Assembly (NCBI RefSeq): GCF_004217145.1
Contig: NZ_SHKR01000016.1
Location: 1 to 64,000, forward strand
Source of the DNA: Kribbella rubisoli
GTDB lineage: Bacteria > Actinomycetota > Actinomycetes > Propionibacteriales > Kribbellaceae
DNA: 64,000 nt
Direction: 5' to 3'
Of the stretch, positions 19,527 to 28,574 are shown one piece after another; within the stretch, counting starts at the first letter, position 1, and the number at the start of each line of letters is the position of its first letter. The position numbers were made by a program, and so were the translations under genes. The notes beneath the pieces are model-generated. The model did no database searches. It was not told where the DNA came from and saw only the letters and a program-made list of their open reading frames with translations.

Positions 19527-21591
19527 GTCCGCCTTCGCCGCCGTCGACCAGCTCGCCGCCGTCCTCCTCGAAAGAGCCTTGAACGGCACCAAGATCATCG
19601 ACATCGCTCGTGAGCATCCAGACCCGAACCGGCGAAACCACGTGGCGATCGTGGCGGTCGGTCCCGACGAACGGGCCTTCATCGACAGAAGTTTCAGCCT
19701 GGCGAAGCAGCAATCCCGCGGCGCGTGGTTCCTGCCGGAGCAGGCCTCCCTGAAGTGCAGGTCCATCAATCTCGCTGCCCATCTCCGGCACCATCCATGG
19801 CATGCCCTGACCGTCGCCTCCGAGGACCGCGCCAGCATGCCACTGGCCGCCAGCCCAGACGCACTGGCAACCCTCGCACTGCTCATCCCGCTCTTCGACA
19901 CGATTTTCGCGCCAGTCTTCCTCCGTGCGGCGGGCTCTCCGGACCCTGCCGAGGTTCAGCGAGCTACCTGGGCCGACCTCGACCTACTCGGCATCAGGCC
20001 GGCCCCGGCCTTCGCTGTCTTCCAGTACGGCGGAGGGTGGAGCCGTCTCGACCGCGGCGGTCAGGTACAAGCCCGTCTCGCGTTCCTCGACGCACTCGCC
20101 ACGCAGGACCTAGTCGGAATTGCTTCACGGTTCCGGGCCCAACAAGTCCAAGCGCTGGCGGCCAGGACCATGCAGAAGGCGCGTCACACCACGCCACTCG
20201 CCCGCCAAGCCATGACGAAGCCTCTCCAACTGACGCTGGCCGCCTACTTCGGTGGCGACTGGATGGCCTTCCTCGACCATCTCGGACTGCCTCCGAACCC
20301 CAACGAGGAGGTCATGACTGCTCTCCCCACTCCGAAGCTGTTCGTCGGGGGTGCCGCAAAGGCGACGGCGGCAGCGGCCAAGCACGGACTCGATGTGAGC
20401 GACGCGCACGCCATGCTCGCGGCATTCCTGGGGCAGACCGACTCTGTCTCTCCCGTAGACCGCAGAGTCGAGGTTCTCCGGCGGTGGTGGGTGGAATTCG
20501 ACAGCGCGCACGCAAGGCAGACACCACAGATGGACGCACTGTGGGGTCTTGTCGAGGACACCGACTACGCGATCGGATATCAGCAAGGCCCGTCGTCCGA
20601 GCTCTATCGGCGCCTGCTGTCGCCGGGCCTCCTCGAAGACATCGCGCAGCACTGGGAAGGCGCCATACTCCCGCGATGGCCGAACACGATCGTCACCGAG
20701 CCTTATCCACACAAGATCATGGCCGAGGCGTTCGGACCTGCCGTCTCCCTCTGGCACGGGATCGCTCTCACTGCCTGGTACACCTGCGAGGGTCCGTCCT
20801 CGCGGACGTCCCTTGAGGGCCTCCGCAGTTATCACCAACGAGATCTTGCCGCGCTCGCAGAGGCGGGCGTCCCGGTCCATCTAAGCCTCTTCGACGAACT
20901 CCTCGCCGCCGAGCAACACCTGGGCAAGCCCCAGAGCCTCGAGACGAACACTCACGAGCTGCAGTTGGCGAACGGCACGCTTGGATTCCGGATGAGCGGT
21001 GGAGGAGAACGCCGCGACGGCTTCGAGCTCCTCCGCGACATCATCACCCGGCACCGCAGAGGCTGGGCAGAGCGCTACCTGGCCGAATATCTGCAGCAGC
21101 GCTGGACCACCGAACTGTCCCAGGTCTCCCAAGAGGTTCATCGGACTATCGCCGTCAAGGGGAAGCCGCCGACCTTCAAGCAGTTCGCTCGCTTGGCTGC
21201 CACAGCCGCCACGCACTGGTTCGGCGGGGATCTCACTGCGCTCTCGACCGCCATCGGAGAGAAGGCGCCGCCGGCCTTGCCACGCGTCTGCCTTTTCTCG
21301 ATGCCGACCCGCCAACTCATCGAGACGGTCTACGCCGCGCTGGGTGGCGAGCCGTACGAAGAGAACCTCAGGATCACCGATTTCCCAAAGGCTGACGGCT
21401 ATCGGCAAAGATCTCGTCTTGCGACCGCCAGCGTGAGATACCTGCAGCTCATGGAAGCTCTTGGCAGACCGCCCGAGCCGACCGAATTCGGAGCCAACCG
21501 CTTCGAGTGGGAATGGGCCGGAGACCTGGACCGAGGATGGCCCACCTACAAGAAGAGGGTCGAAGGCACGCTGAACGGACGCAGCCGGTGA
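19519..21591 (+). CDS. Protein of unknown function (690 aa) coupled to the nuclease-helicase
   Basis: Starts at ATG 19519, eight bases before the corrected helicase stop, and ends overlapping the start of the next frame (GTGA at 21588). No Walker, nuclease or methyltransferase motif was seen. It is mainly helical, with WRY/W-rich patches (YGGGWSRLDRGGQVQARL, FEWEWAGDLDRGWPTYK at the end) and a segment TFKQFARLAATAATHWFGGD that may be a small repeated helical unit (compare LTLAAYFGGDWMAFLDHLG). The tight coupling implies a complex or a shared pathway with the helicase. The repeat idea is inference. Confidence 0.7.
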   Translation: MDESAFAAVDQLAAVLLERALNGTKIIDIAREHPDPNRRNHVAIVAVGPDERAFIDRSFSLAKQQSRGAWFLPEQASLKCRSINLAAHLRHHPWHALTVASEDRASMPLAASPDALATLALLIPLFDTIFAPVFLRAAGSPDPAEVQRATWADLDLLGIRPAPAFAVFQYGGGWSRLDRGGQVQARLAFLDALATQDLVGIASRFRAQQVQALAARTMQKARHTTPLARQAMTKPLQLTLAAYFGGDWMAFLDHLGLPPNPNEEVMTALPTPKLFVGGAAKATAAAAKHGLDVSDAHAMLAAFLGQTDSVSPVDRRVEVLRRWWVEFDSAHARQTPQMDALWGLVEDTDYAIGYQQGPSSELYRRLLSPGLLEDIAQHWEGAILPRWPNTIVTEPYPHKIMAEAFGPAVSLWHGIALTAWYTCEGPSSRTSLEGLRSYHQRDLAALAEAGVPVHLSLFDELLAAEQHLGKPQSLETNTHELQLANGTLGFRMSGGGERRDGFELLRDIITRHRRGWAERYLAEYLQQRWTTELSQVSQEVHRTIAVKGKPPTFKQFARLAATAATHWFGGDLTALSTAIGEKAPPALPRVCLFSMPTRQLIETVYAALGGEPYEENLRITDFPKADGYRQRSRLATASVRYLQLMEALGRPPEPTEFGANRFEWEWAGDLDRGWPTYKKRVEGTLNGRSR

Positions 21592-21779
21592 AGCTGGAGA
21601 TCCGATCTGCAGTCGCGTTCCGGGGCGTTGTGCTGCCTGCGGACGTCGCGTTGGCTGCAACACGTCTCGGTTTGGAGCCGTCCGAGCTGAGGGCCGGCCT
21701 GGGGTTGACCCGGTTCGACGGACAGGGTTGGTGTGAGGTTGGTTCACGCTACCTGTTGGTGGGTGTTGGCGTGGGTTGA
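21588..21779 (+). pseudogene. Fourth gene of the operon, truncated by an IS3 remnant
   Basis: GTG 21588 overlaps the previous stop (GTGA). The product begins MKLEIRSAVAFRGVVLPADV and continues through LGLEPSELRAGLGLTRFDG; from about codon 50 (near 21,740) the frame reads into the end of an IS3-family transposase gene on the other strand and stops at 21779. About 50 native codons remain. Too short to assign. Confidence 0.55.
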
Positions 21780-21945
21780 TTCGTAGGTGGCGGGGCTGAG
21801 GTAGCCGAGGGTGGACTGGCGTCGGCGGGTGTTGTACCAGCCCTCGATGTAGTTGAAGAGTGCGCTGGTGGCGGCCTCGCGGGTGGGCCAGGCGCGGCGG
21901 TGGATCAGTTCGGTCTTGACGGTGGCGAAGAAGGACTCGACGACC
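21744..21945 (-). mobile_element. IS3-family transposase remnant (OrfB C-terminus)
   Basis: The minus strand encodes ESFFATVKTELIHRRAW, EAATSALFNYIEGWYN and RRQSTLGYLSPATYE, the C-terminal end of the IS3/IS150-type integrase-core transposase, ending at 21744. The DDE region before ESFF is missing, and sequence before about 21,945 is unrelated, so this is a dead fragment of roughly 65 codons. It truncates the last gene of the helicase operon. Confidence 0.8.
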
Positions 21946-22058
21946 GGCAAGAGCCGTGACCGCGGCGCCAACCGATCACTTGGCTGACGGGGCAGGGGAC
22001 TGCTGCACTGTCTGCGTGACCTCAGCGTCCCGCGCGGCCGCTGAGGGTTCACGCGGTT

Positions 22059-23120
22059 CTAGGGTTTGTCCGTCAGGGGCGAGAGAGCACGGCAGAGAAC
22101 CCCAGTGTCGGCGATAGCCTGTCGGCACAGGGTGTCTGTGACTGTCAGGCGCTGCCCGAGCTGGGCCGTCGAGTGTGGAGCCTTGGTGATGTACTTGGCG
22201 TCGACGATGCCGTCGTTGTGGGTGAAGAGATGTCGAATGGCCCAGACATCGACGAGTCTGTGCCAAGTCACATCGCCAACCGTTGTACGTAGGTCTTCGT
22301 AGCCTTCGGACACGCAAAGCGCTGCCATGTCGTCGAGGCGTTGGAAGATGTTTCCTTTGTTCCTAAGTTTCAGCGCGGCGTCCGGCACCGCATCCTTGAA
22401 GAGGTTGCCGGCGAGGACTTCGACTATGCCGACGAGGTTCTCCAAGGTGTCGACCCAGAGGCGGTTGAACACACCTTGCTCTCGGAGGCCGACGGCGACG
22501 GCAGGAGGGAGAGCGGCAAATGCGTCGAGACGTGCTGTCTCGGCGGCAAGGGCGTCGAATGCGACGACAGTGGAGGGCAGCGGACCGCAGGACGGGCAGA
22601 AGCGATGCTCGCCGAAGACGGCATAACGAAGAGAGCACCGAGCGCATTTGCGGACCCGGACCAGGGCCTCTTCGTCGATGCCTGGCAATGCCTTAGGCGA
22701 GAACGACGTGGACTTGTAGGTGATCTCGATCCCGGATCCACCTCGAGGGCGCGAGCGTGACTTCCGGGCGATCCCACCGAAGATCTCGTCGAGGGCGTTA
22801 CCGATGATCTGCTCGCCTAAGTCGCCGACGGCGCGCTGTATCCGATCCATCTGCTGCTCGGTGAGGAAGTCGCCGGTGTCACCGCGGCCTCCGCAGTAAG
22901 CGCACCAGAGCTCGATGTCATCGGGGAGCGCTTCGTAGTCATCGGCATCGAGCCGGAACAGCGCACGGCAACTGGGGCACTGCTGTCCGAGGAAGCCGTC
23001 ATCGTCGGTGGGGATTTCGACGCTGAGATTGAAGGTTTCGCCCTGGCGCCCGGCGATGCGCGCTCCAGGTGGCATGCGAAATCCGAACTTGTCCGACCAC
23101 GACCCGCCTGTGAAGCTCAT
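22059..23120 (-). CDS. Double zinc-ribbon protein with a C-terminal HEPN-like motif
   Basis: 353 residues. Two zinc-binding clusters: C48/C51 with C73/C76 (CPSC, CAYC) and C159/C162 with C175/C178 (CARC, CPSC). The C-terminal third is helical and contains IRHLFTHNDGIVDAKY; R296 to H301 is an R-x4-H motif followed by an Asn-Asp-Gly turn, the pattern of HEPN-superfamily ribonucleases and nucleotide-handling proteins. No membrane segment. It is a single gene on the strand opposite to the helicase operon. The HEPN call rests on the motif alone. Confidence 0.6.
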   Translation of the reverse strand: MSFTGGSWSDKFGFRMPPGARIAGRQGETFNLSVEIPTDDDGFLGQQCPSCRALFRLDADDYEALPDDIELWCAYCGGRGDTGDFLTEQQMDRIQRAVGDLGEQIIGNALDEIFGGIARKSRSRPRGGSGIEITYKSTSFSPKALPGIDEEALVRVRKCARCSLRYAVFGEHRFCPSCGPLPSTVVAFDALAAETARLDAFAALPPAVAVGLREQGVFNRLWVDTLENLVGIVEVLAGNLFKDAVPDAALKLRNKGNIFQRLDDMAALCVSEGYEDLRTTVGDVTWHRLVDVWAIRHLFTHNDGIVDAKYITKAPHSTAQLGQRLTVTDTLCRQAIADTGVLCRALSPLTDKP

Positions 23121-23391
23121 GAGTTCGATTGTGCGCCTGGTCGCCGACAGCTTCCGTCACGGACCGGTCGACTTGTTCAGGGTTTGAGGCGGTAGATCAG
23201 TTGGGTGTCGTCGTAGTTACGCCGGCGGCGCTCTCCTGGAGTCGCGGCGCCGCCGTCCTGTAGGCACGTGGCTGACGCCTCTCTCGGGATGCTGTTCGGC
23301 TAGTCGGCCTGCCTCCCGCTCTCTTAAGGTAAGGCGTGCCTCATCTTGCGGCGGGTGGTCTTAGCCGATCCTGAGCCTCGGAGTCGCCGAC

Positions 23392-23902
23392 ATGCGCACC
23401 CTAACCAAGCTGGCGCCCACTGTCGCGCAATCTCGCGACTACGCCGACTTCGCAGCGTCCTGCACAGTCATGACTCAACAGGCCGGCACCTCCCTCGGCC
23501 GCCGCGCCAATGCCGACCAGTTGATCGCGGACATCAACGCCCAGTTGCCAAGGCTCGTCAGGCGCACCCCGAATGGGCCGGGAGACTATCGCTGTGGCCG
23601 AGCCCGCCAAGGCCGATGAATGGGCGTCTTCGGTGCCGCCGACCCGAAGCTCCAGTTCTTCGAGGTCCTGGGCTCCGCCGCCGCTCCTGCAGTCCGCAAG
23701 CTGGATCCCGGCGGCGACGTCGCCACGATCAGCCTCGAGCGCCTTGAGCTTCTGGGATGTACTCAAATCGAGCGGCTGGGGTGCCCACACTCCACTCGTG
23801 CTGTATGCCAGCGACGACACTCCACAGATGAGAGGGATGTGGTGTTGCGCGAAGGTCACGGGCGCGCCGGGCAACCTGCCTGGTCTAGTCACCCAGCTAT
23901 AA
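23392..23902 (+). pseudogene. Decayed gene with several frame changes
   Basis: Plausible coding pieces follow one another in different frames: MRTLTKLAPTVAQSRDYADF and DQLIADINAQLPRLVRR (23,392-23,570), PKLQFFEVLGSAA with DPGGDVATISLERLELLG (23,650-23,755), and HTPLVLYASDDTPQMRG to GLVTQL ending at 23902. No single frame spans them. No family recognised. Confidence 0.3.
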
Positions 23903-23912
23903 AGTGCCGTAG

Positions 23913-24443
23913 GTGAACCCAACCGTGCTCGCAGCCCTAATCGGCGCTGGTGCCGTCGCGGTGACCGCGATCAGCGGCTTCATCGCCAGCGTACGTGTCG
24001 CCAGGTTAGCGACCACTAACGCCTCAAACACCCTGCAGTTGGCGCTTACAGAGCAGCAACGCGAGCGTGTGTGGGAACGTCGTGCTGAGGTCTATGTCGA
24101 CGTAGTGGAATATGTCCACCGCCGTCTCAGAGCGCGCCAAAGCCTGCACGAGCCGGCCGTGCTGACCGCAGTGGGCGGGACCGGAATTGTTCCGCCAGTC
24201 GACTACGGGGCAGCAGAGTGGTTCGCCTTCGATGCTCGTCTGAGAGTGTTCGCGGCAGACTCGGTGCTGAAGGAGTTCTCTGCAGCCCTGAAGGCGGACA
24301 TCGCCGCCCGGGAGGCGATAGATCGGCAGGATCCCGGCACGGCGCAGGCTATGCGGGCCGCCGTTGAGGCTGATGCAGCCTTGCACGCTTCGATCCGTGC
24401 CGAGCTTGCCGGACTCGCGGGTGCACCATTCGGAATGCCCTAA
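23913..24443 (+). CDS. Membrane-anchored coiled-coil protein of unknown function
   Basis: Starts at GTG 23913. Residues 5-26 (VLAALIGAGAVAVTAISGFI) form one membrane helix; residues 30-75 (TEQQRERVWERRAEVYVDVV) are a charged helix typical of short phage- or island-borne membrane proteins with a cytoplasmic coiled coil. The C-terminal part is Ala/Glu-rich and helical. Length 176. No function assigned. Confidence 0.6.
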   Translation: MNPTVLAALIGAGAVAVTAISGFIASVRVARLATTNASNTLQLALTEQQRERVWERRAEVYVDVVEYVHRRLRARQSLHEPAVLTAVGGTGIVPPVDYGAAEWFAFDARLRVFAADSVLKEFSAALKADIAAREAIDRQDPGTAQAMRAAVEADAALHASIRAELAGLAGAPFGMP

Positions 24444-24600
24444 CGCCGAGCACGCCAATCGCAGTCTTGGGCTGCGCCTCGACTGCCTCGAGATCAGAGT
24501 CTTCGATGCCGCCCAGGCCAAATACTCTGCGAACTCGTGCGACGGGCGAGGTTCGAGTCCTTCGTCTCGGTGTACGGCGTTGTGATCGGCAGGAGGCCCG

Positions 24601-24849
24601 CTGCACGAGCTGACGGTCGATCGGGCCGCTCTCCTCCAGGTGTCGGACTGGTCGGCTCCCGCGCGTGCGTACATCCAGGGCCAGCCGGATCAGTTCGCGC
24701 TCCGGACCGCGATCGACGCCTAGATGACCGAGGCGATGACGCTGTCGGCCCGGATCGACCGGCAGTTCCGGGAGCTGCATGGGCCTGAGTACGAGGACTA
24801 CGAACGACTGCTCGACGAGCTGCGGGGGCCCAATGGCGGGTGCGACTGA
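24601..24849 (+). pseudogene. Gene fragment with an in-frame amber codon
   Basis: One frame reads ELTVDRAALLQVSDWSAPAR and QFALRTAIDA, then TAG (24721) immediately followed by ATG and MTEAMTLSARIDRQFRE, HGPEYEDYERLLDELRGP to a stop at 24849. Both halves have helical, coding-like composition, but no proper start was found. The remaining bases of 24,444-25,290 hold nothing else I can support. Confidence 0.3.
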
Positions 24850-25290
24850 CTTCGCGGGGCCCGTCCGACGCTCGGGACAGCGTGTCAGGCATTTCGAACG
24901 GTGGCGATGCTCCCCAGCGTTGCCAACAAGGGTGCTAACAACAGGGTGCTGGATCGAGATGGACGACTGTGGACGGACGCGCCTGTTGCTGCGCCTGGGC
25001 CGGCTATCGGAATGCGGTCGGTGGACGCCGGGTCGCGGCACTCGTAATGAGAAGGTCGACGGCCGGGGCACGAGAACGAGGCTTGGAGGTCATCGAGCGC
25101 CTGCCAAGGCCTATTAGTGGCTACGCGCTCTCAACGCCTCCAGCCGTTCGGCAGGCTGGCGCTGTTCCTTCTGTGAGAGGTTTCGAATTTGTCTAAGACT
25201 AGGCGGAGGGGCGCCTCAGAGTGCCCGATCGGGCTCCCGGCTGAACCCACTGGACTGCCATCGAACTGACTACTCTGCTGCCGTCAGAAC

Positions 25291-25517
25291 GTTGCTATGG
25301 GCAAATTCTTGCTCCGTCACAGCTCCGTGAGACGTTGGCAAACTGTGGTCACGGCTGAGCATTGACGACAGAAGAAACCGCAGGTCAGAGGCCTTATTCG
25401 CCGACTCGCGCCGAGCCGTCCCCCGCGCTGGAGGAGATCTACACCATCTTCGAAGGCACCTCCGAAATCCAGCGCCTGGTAATCGCCCGAGCCATCTCAG
25501 GCATGCGCATCAGGTAG
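25291..25517 (+). repeat. Island repeat, copy C: probable right attachment site
   Basis: Begins GTTGCTATGGGCAAATTC and matches copies A and B through GAAACCGCAGGTCAG and CTGGAGGAGATCTACACC. A frame from TTG 25362 (MTTEETAGQ...) runs without a break into the acyl-CoA dehydrogenase end and stops at 25517, so element sequence and target-gene sequence are fused at or near GAGATCTACACC. Right of it, ordinary chromosomal genes begin, so I take this as the island-chromosome junction. Confidence 0.7.
25428..25517 (+). pseudogene. Acyl-CoA dehydrogenase 3' end fragment
   Basis: The last 29 codons read LEEIYTIFEGTSEIQRLVIA followed by RAISGMRIR and a stop. YTIFEGTSEIQRLV-ARAISG is the diagnostic C-terminus of actinobacterial acyl-CoA dehydrogenases. 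The rest of that gene is absent here and should lie on the far side of the island. The intact dehydrogenase at 45,145 has a different end (IFEGSTEIMHLLIA in the middle of a longer protein) and is not the source. Confidence 0.8.
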
Positions 25518-25873
25518 GCACCCCGCACGCTACGCAGGCGCTGCGTCGCTTCCGTGTCTGCTATGCGTGCTCCCGCGCGCCGCCGGATCATCGTCGGTGT
25601 GTCCTTGCCGGCTGGTGCCGGCTGTCTGGGGGCTGCCGACCGCGGTGCGCTTTGCCACCCGACCGCGGGAGGCTCGTCTGTGCCCGGCAAGCCAAGGACG
25701 CCCGCTCCTGCCGGATGGCTGACTAGCTCGGACTGATATGACCCGCCGCGTCGGCTACTACGGCGAACTGATTGCCGCACGCGGATCAGTCGAGCAAAAG
25801 CCTGTTCGTTGGCTCAGGGATGACGCCGGCTTGGAAGAGAGCCCCTTTCACGCCGGCTCGTCGTATGTCCGGC
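25518..25873. other. Gap after the island junction
   Basis: About 350 bases without a supported gene. The minus-strand EthD gene ends at 25874. No terminator hairpin was identified with confidence. Confidence 0.4.
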
Positions 25874-26185
25874 TCAGCTGGTGCCGTTCTGGATCGGATA
25901 GTCGATGACGACCGCGCCGCCGGTGGCGTAGTTGGCGACATCGGCGGCCGCTTGCTGGCCTTGCGGGGACGACCTTGCCGCGGTCATTGCGGCAGCGTTG
26001 GCGAACTCGGCCTCGAAGACGGCGAAGTACGGCGTCGGTTCCTGCGTCGCTGCGACCTCGAAGCTGTAGCGCCACGCGAGGAGGCCGGGCATGCGTGTGA
26101 CCAGCGGGAGGTGCTTGCTCACGTAGTAGTCGCGGAAATGGTCGGGATCGGCGGGCTCGGGATACAGGACCATCAGCTTGTGCAT
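25874..26185 (-). CDS. EthD-family protein
   Basis: 103 residues of the ferredoxin-like EthD fold: MHKLMVLYPEPADPDHFRDY, then HLPLVTRMPGLLAWRYSF and EAEFANAAAMTAARSSPQG. The pattern 'x-x-YP-x-P-x-x-P-x-x-F-x-x-YY-x-x-H-x-P' is characteristic. EthD-like proteins are small dimeric barrels linked to oxidative degradation. It is divergent from an HxlR regulator 177 bases away, which is its likely regulator. Confidence 0.85.
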   Translation of the reverse strand: MHKLMVLYPEPADPDHFRDYYVSKHLPLVTRMPGLLAWRYSFEVAATQEPTPYFAVFEAEFANAAAMTAARSSPQGQQAAADVANYATGGAVVIDYPIQNGTS

Positions 26186-26362
26186 ACAACCCTCCGTTCA
26201 GCGGCGAGCGACCAGAACGCCCTGGGACACCTCGGGCCGGCCGGTCGCACAACCTGGTGGTGATCGCCTCACGAAGCACCCGAAGGTGCTTCGGAAATCG
26301 AATCGATGGGGTGGACGATAGTGTGTCGGATATCGAAGCCGCAAGATGGGACGGTACGACGG

Positions 26363-26710
26363 ATGGCGACACCCAGGCCGGGACGGGCGGTCCGAGGGTC
26401 GAGCACCGGCCGGCCGCTGATGGCCGCCCTCGACCTGTTCGGCCGTAGGTGGAACCTGCGGATCGTCTGGGAACTGCGACACGGGCCGGTCGGGTTCCGC
26501 GCGTTGCAGGAGCGCTGCGACAACATGTCCTCCAGCGTGCTGCGGCAACGGCTGACCGAACTGCTCGACGCCGCCCTCGTCGAACAGCGTCCGGACACCA
26601 CCTACGCCCTCACCGAGCTGGGTCACGGCGCCCACCGCGCGCTGCGCCCGCTCGTCCGCTGGTCCGCAGACTGGGCCGCGACCCTGTCCGAGTCCGAGGA
26701 CGCCCGCTAA
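26363..26710 (+). CDS. HxlR-family winged-helix regulator
   Basis: About 115 residues: LFGRRWNLRIVWELRHGPVG, FRALQERCDNMSSSVLRQRL, LLDAALVEQ and YALTELG are the signature HxlR helix-turn-helix and wing. I prefer ATG 26363 (MATPRPGRAVRG) to the in-frame start at 26306, which would add 19 unlikely residues. Divergent from the EthD gene, so it probably represses or activates that gene in response to a small molecule; there is no inducer domain. Confidence 0.85.
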   Translation: MATPRPGRAVRGSSTGRPLMAALDLFGRRWNLRIVWELRHGPVGFRALQERCDNMSSSVLRQRLTELLDAALVEQRPDTTYALTELGHGAHRALRPLVRWSADWAATLSESEDAR

Positions 26711-27195
26711 CGCCTCTGACATCGAAGCCCCAGCGCTCTTCGGGGTGTGCGGTGAGATGGCACGGACAACTCCATTCGAACCACCAGACGCGGCGCCCCA
26801 ACTCGCCGCGATGATGCCGCACGGGCAGCCGCCAATCGGCGTGCCGGGCCGGGCCGGTCCAAGACCAGCTCGCTCGTCAGCCGGCGACGCGTGCTGGACG
26901 GCGCCGAGCGACCGGCCGCTGAAGCAAGGTGCTCCCGATTCACCAACCCGCCTAGCAGGTTGCCGGCGATTTGCTGTAGTAACTCGATTTACTCCGTCGG
27001 CGGACCGACCTTCGATATCGGCGCGGTCCGCTCAGTGTCGTTCTTCGGCGGCGGAATTCAAGCACTTCAATTATTTCTGCCTTATGGAAATTGTTGTGGT
27101 TAATCGCAGTGTGTGACTACTCGGAGCGAATGTGGCGGGGCCTGCAACTTATGGCGTTGTGGCTGCATCAAGTAGGTGTCCAAAGGGGGGACATC
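26711..27195. other. Intergenic region
   Basis: 485 bases without a supported gene. The stretch 26,965-27,110 is visibly more A/T-rich than its surroundings (CTTATGGAAATTGTTG) and is the likely promoter area of the secreted PD40 protein. Confidence 0.4.
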
Positions 27196-28530
27196 GTGAA
27201 GGTTTTTCAGACCAGGAATATTCGCTCACCAATTCGTACCGCGCTCGCGGTGCTCGCAGTAGCCGCTGTACCGGTGGGAGCAGTTGCCGGTCCGGCGAGT
27301 GCCGGTGGGGATCGGCAGCAGGGGACGATCGGGCTTGTGTCGGTCGGGGCGGGCGGAGGTGGGGGCAACGCCGGCCTGTTCCCGGGGACCGAGAAGGGGG
27401 TCGGCGTGTCGGCTGACGGGCGGTACGTCGTGTTCTCGTCCTACGCCACCGATCTCGTGGCCAACGACAACAACGGCCAGCGGGACGTCTTCGTTCGGGA
27501 CACCAAGACCGGCCGTACGACGCTCGTATCGGTCGGCGTCGGTGGGGTCCAGGGCAACCACGAGAGCCGGCAGGGGTCGATCTCGGCCGACGGACGGTTC
27601 GTCGCCTTCAACTCGGACGCTTCGAACCTGCTGGCCGGTGACACCAACAACAGCTCGGACGTCTTCGTCCGGGACACCAGGACCGGGCGTACGACGCTGG
27701 TCTCCGTCGGCCGCAACGGTCCCGCGGACCAGGGCGCATACCAGCCGGACATCTCTGCCGATGGCCGCCAGGTGGCCTTCACGTCAGGATCGACGAATCT
27801 GGTCGCCGGCGACACCAACAACGTCGCTGACATCTTCGTCCGGGACCTCGACGCCGGACGGACCCAGCGGGTATCGCTGACCGTCGGCGGACAGCAGTCG
27901 GCGTACTCGTCGAACGATCCCGCGATCTCGGCGGACGGGCGCTTCGTCGCATTTGCTTCCAATACCGACGTGGCGGTACGGGATCGCAGTACGAACAGGA
28001 CCCGCGTGGTTTCGCACGGCGTCACCGTCGACCCGCGGTCCGAGTCCCTCGAGGCCGTCAAACCGGCCATTTCCAACGACGGACGGTTCGTGGTCTTCAC
28101 AGTGATCGGGTGGTTCCCGGGAATGGATCCGGTTCCGAACGTGTGGCTGCGCGACCTCCGGACCGATCGGCTCGAGCTGATTTCCGTTGATTACTCGGGG
28201 AATCCGGCGTTGGCGATCGGCGGCAGCTTCAGTACCGGCATCTCTGCGGACGGACGGTATGTCACCTTCGGGACGACTGCTCGCCTGACTCGCACCGACG
28301 ACGGGGAGCTCAGCGACGTGTTCCGTTTCGACCGGAGGACCAACTCCCTCCAGTGGATCACGTCCGGCCAGGATCAGACCCGGGTGGACGGCAACAACGG
28401 GAGTCACGGCCCGGCGATCTCCGACGACGGAGAGCATGTCGCGTTCGACTCTGACGGCAAGTCGCTGGCACCCGGCGGAGGCATCTCCGGATACGACACG
28501 TATCTCTGGAGCTCCGCGCGTATCAGGTGA
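27196..28530 (+). CDS. Secreted PD40/TolB-like beta-propeller protein
   Basis: About 444 residues. GTG 27196 follows GGGGGG at 7-base spacing and gives MKVFQTRNIRSP, then a hydrophobic signal peptide (TALAVLAVAAVPVGAVAG) ending at ASAGG. The mature part is built of repeats with ISADGRFVAFNSDASNL, DVFVRDTRTGRTTLVSVG; the recurring 'S-DGR-VAF-S-A-NLV--D-N---D-F-RD---G-T--VS' is the PD40/WD40-like propeller, about seven blades. Likely extracellular; ligand unknown. The in-frame start at 27091 lacks a signal peptide at the right place. Confidence 0.85.
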   Translation: MKVFQTRNIRSPIRTALAVLAVAAVPVGAVAGPASAGGDRQQGTIGLVSVGAGGGGGNAGLFPGTEKGVGVSADGRYVVFSSYATDLVANDNNGQRDVFVRDTKTGRTTLVSVGVGGVQGNHESRQGSISADGRFVAFNSDASNLLAGDTNNSSDVFVRDTRTGRTTLVSVGRNGPADQGAYQPDISADGRQVAFTSGSTNLVAGDTNNVADIFVRDLDAGRTQRVSLTVGGQQSAYSSNDPAISADGRFVAFASNTDVAVRDRSTNRTRVVSHGVTVDPRSESLEAVKPAISNDGRFVVFTVIGWFPGMDPVPNVWLRDLRTDRLELISVDYSGNPALAIGGSFSTGISADGRYVTFGTTARLTRTDDGELSDVFRFDRRTNSLQWITSGQDQTRVDGNNGSHGPAISDDGEHVAFDSDGKSLAPGGGISGYDTYLWSSARIR

Positions 28531-28574
28531 AGAATGGCGCGCAGCGGTCGCGCCGGTAGGTGGGGGGTGCGGTG

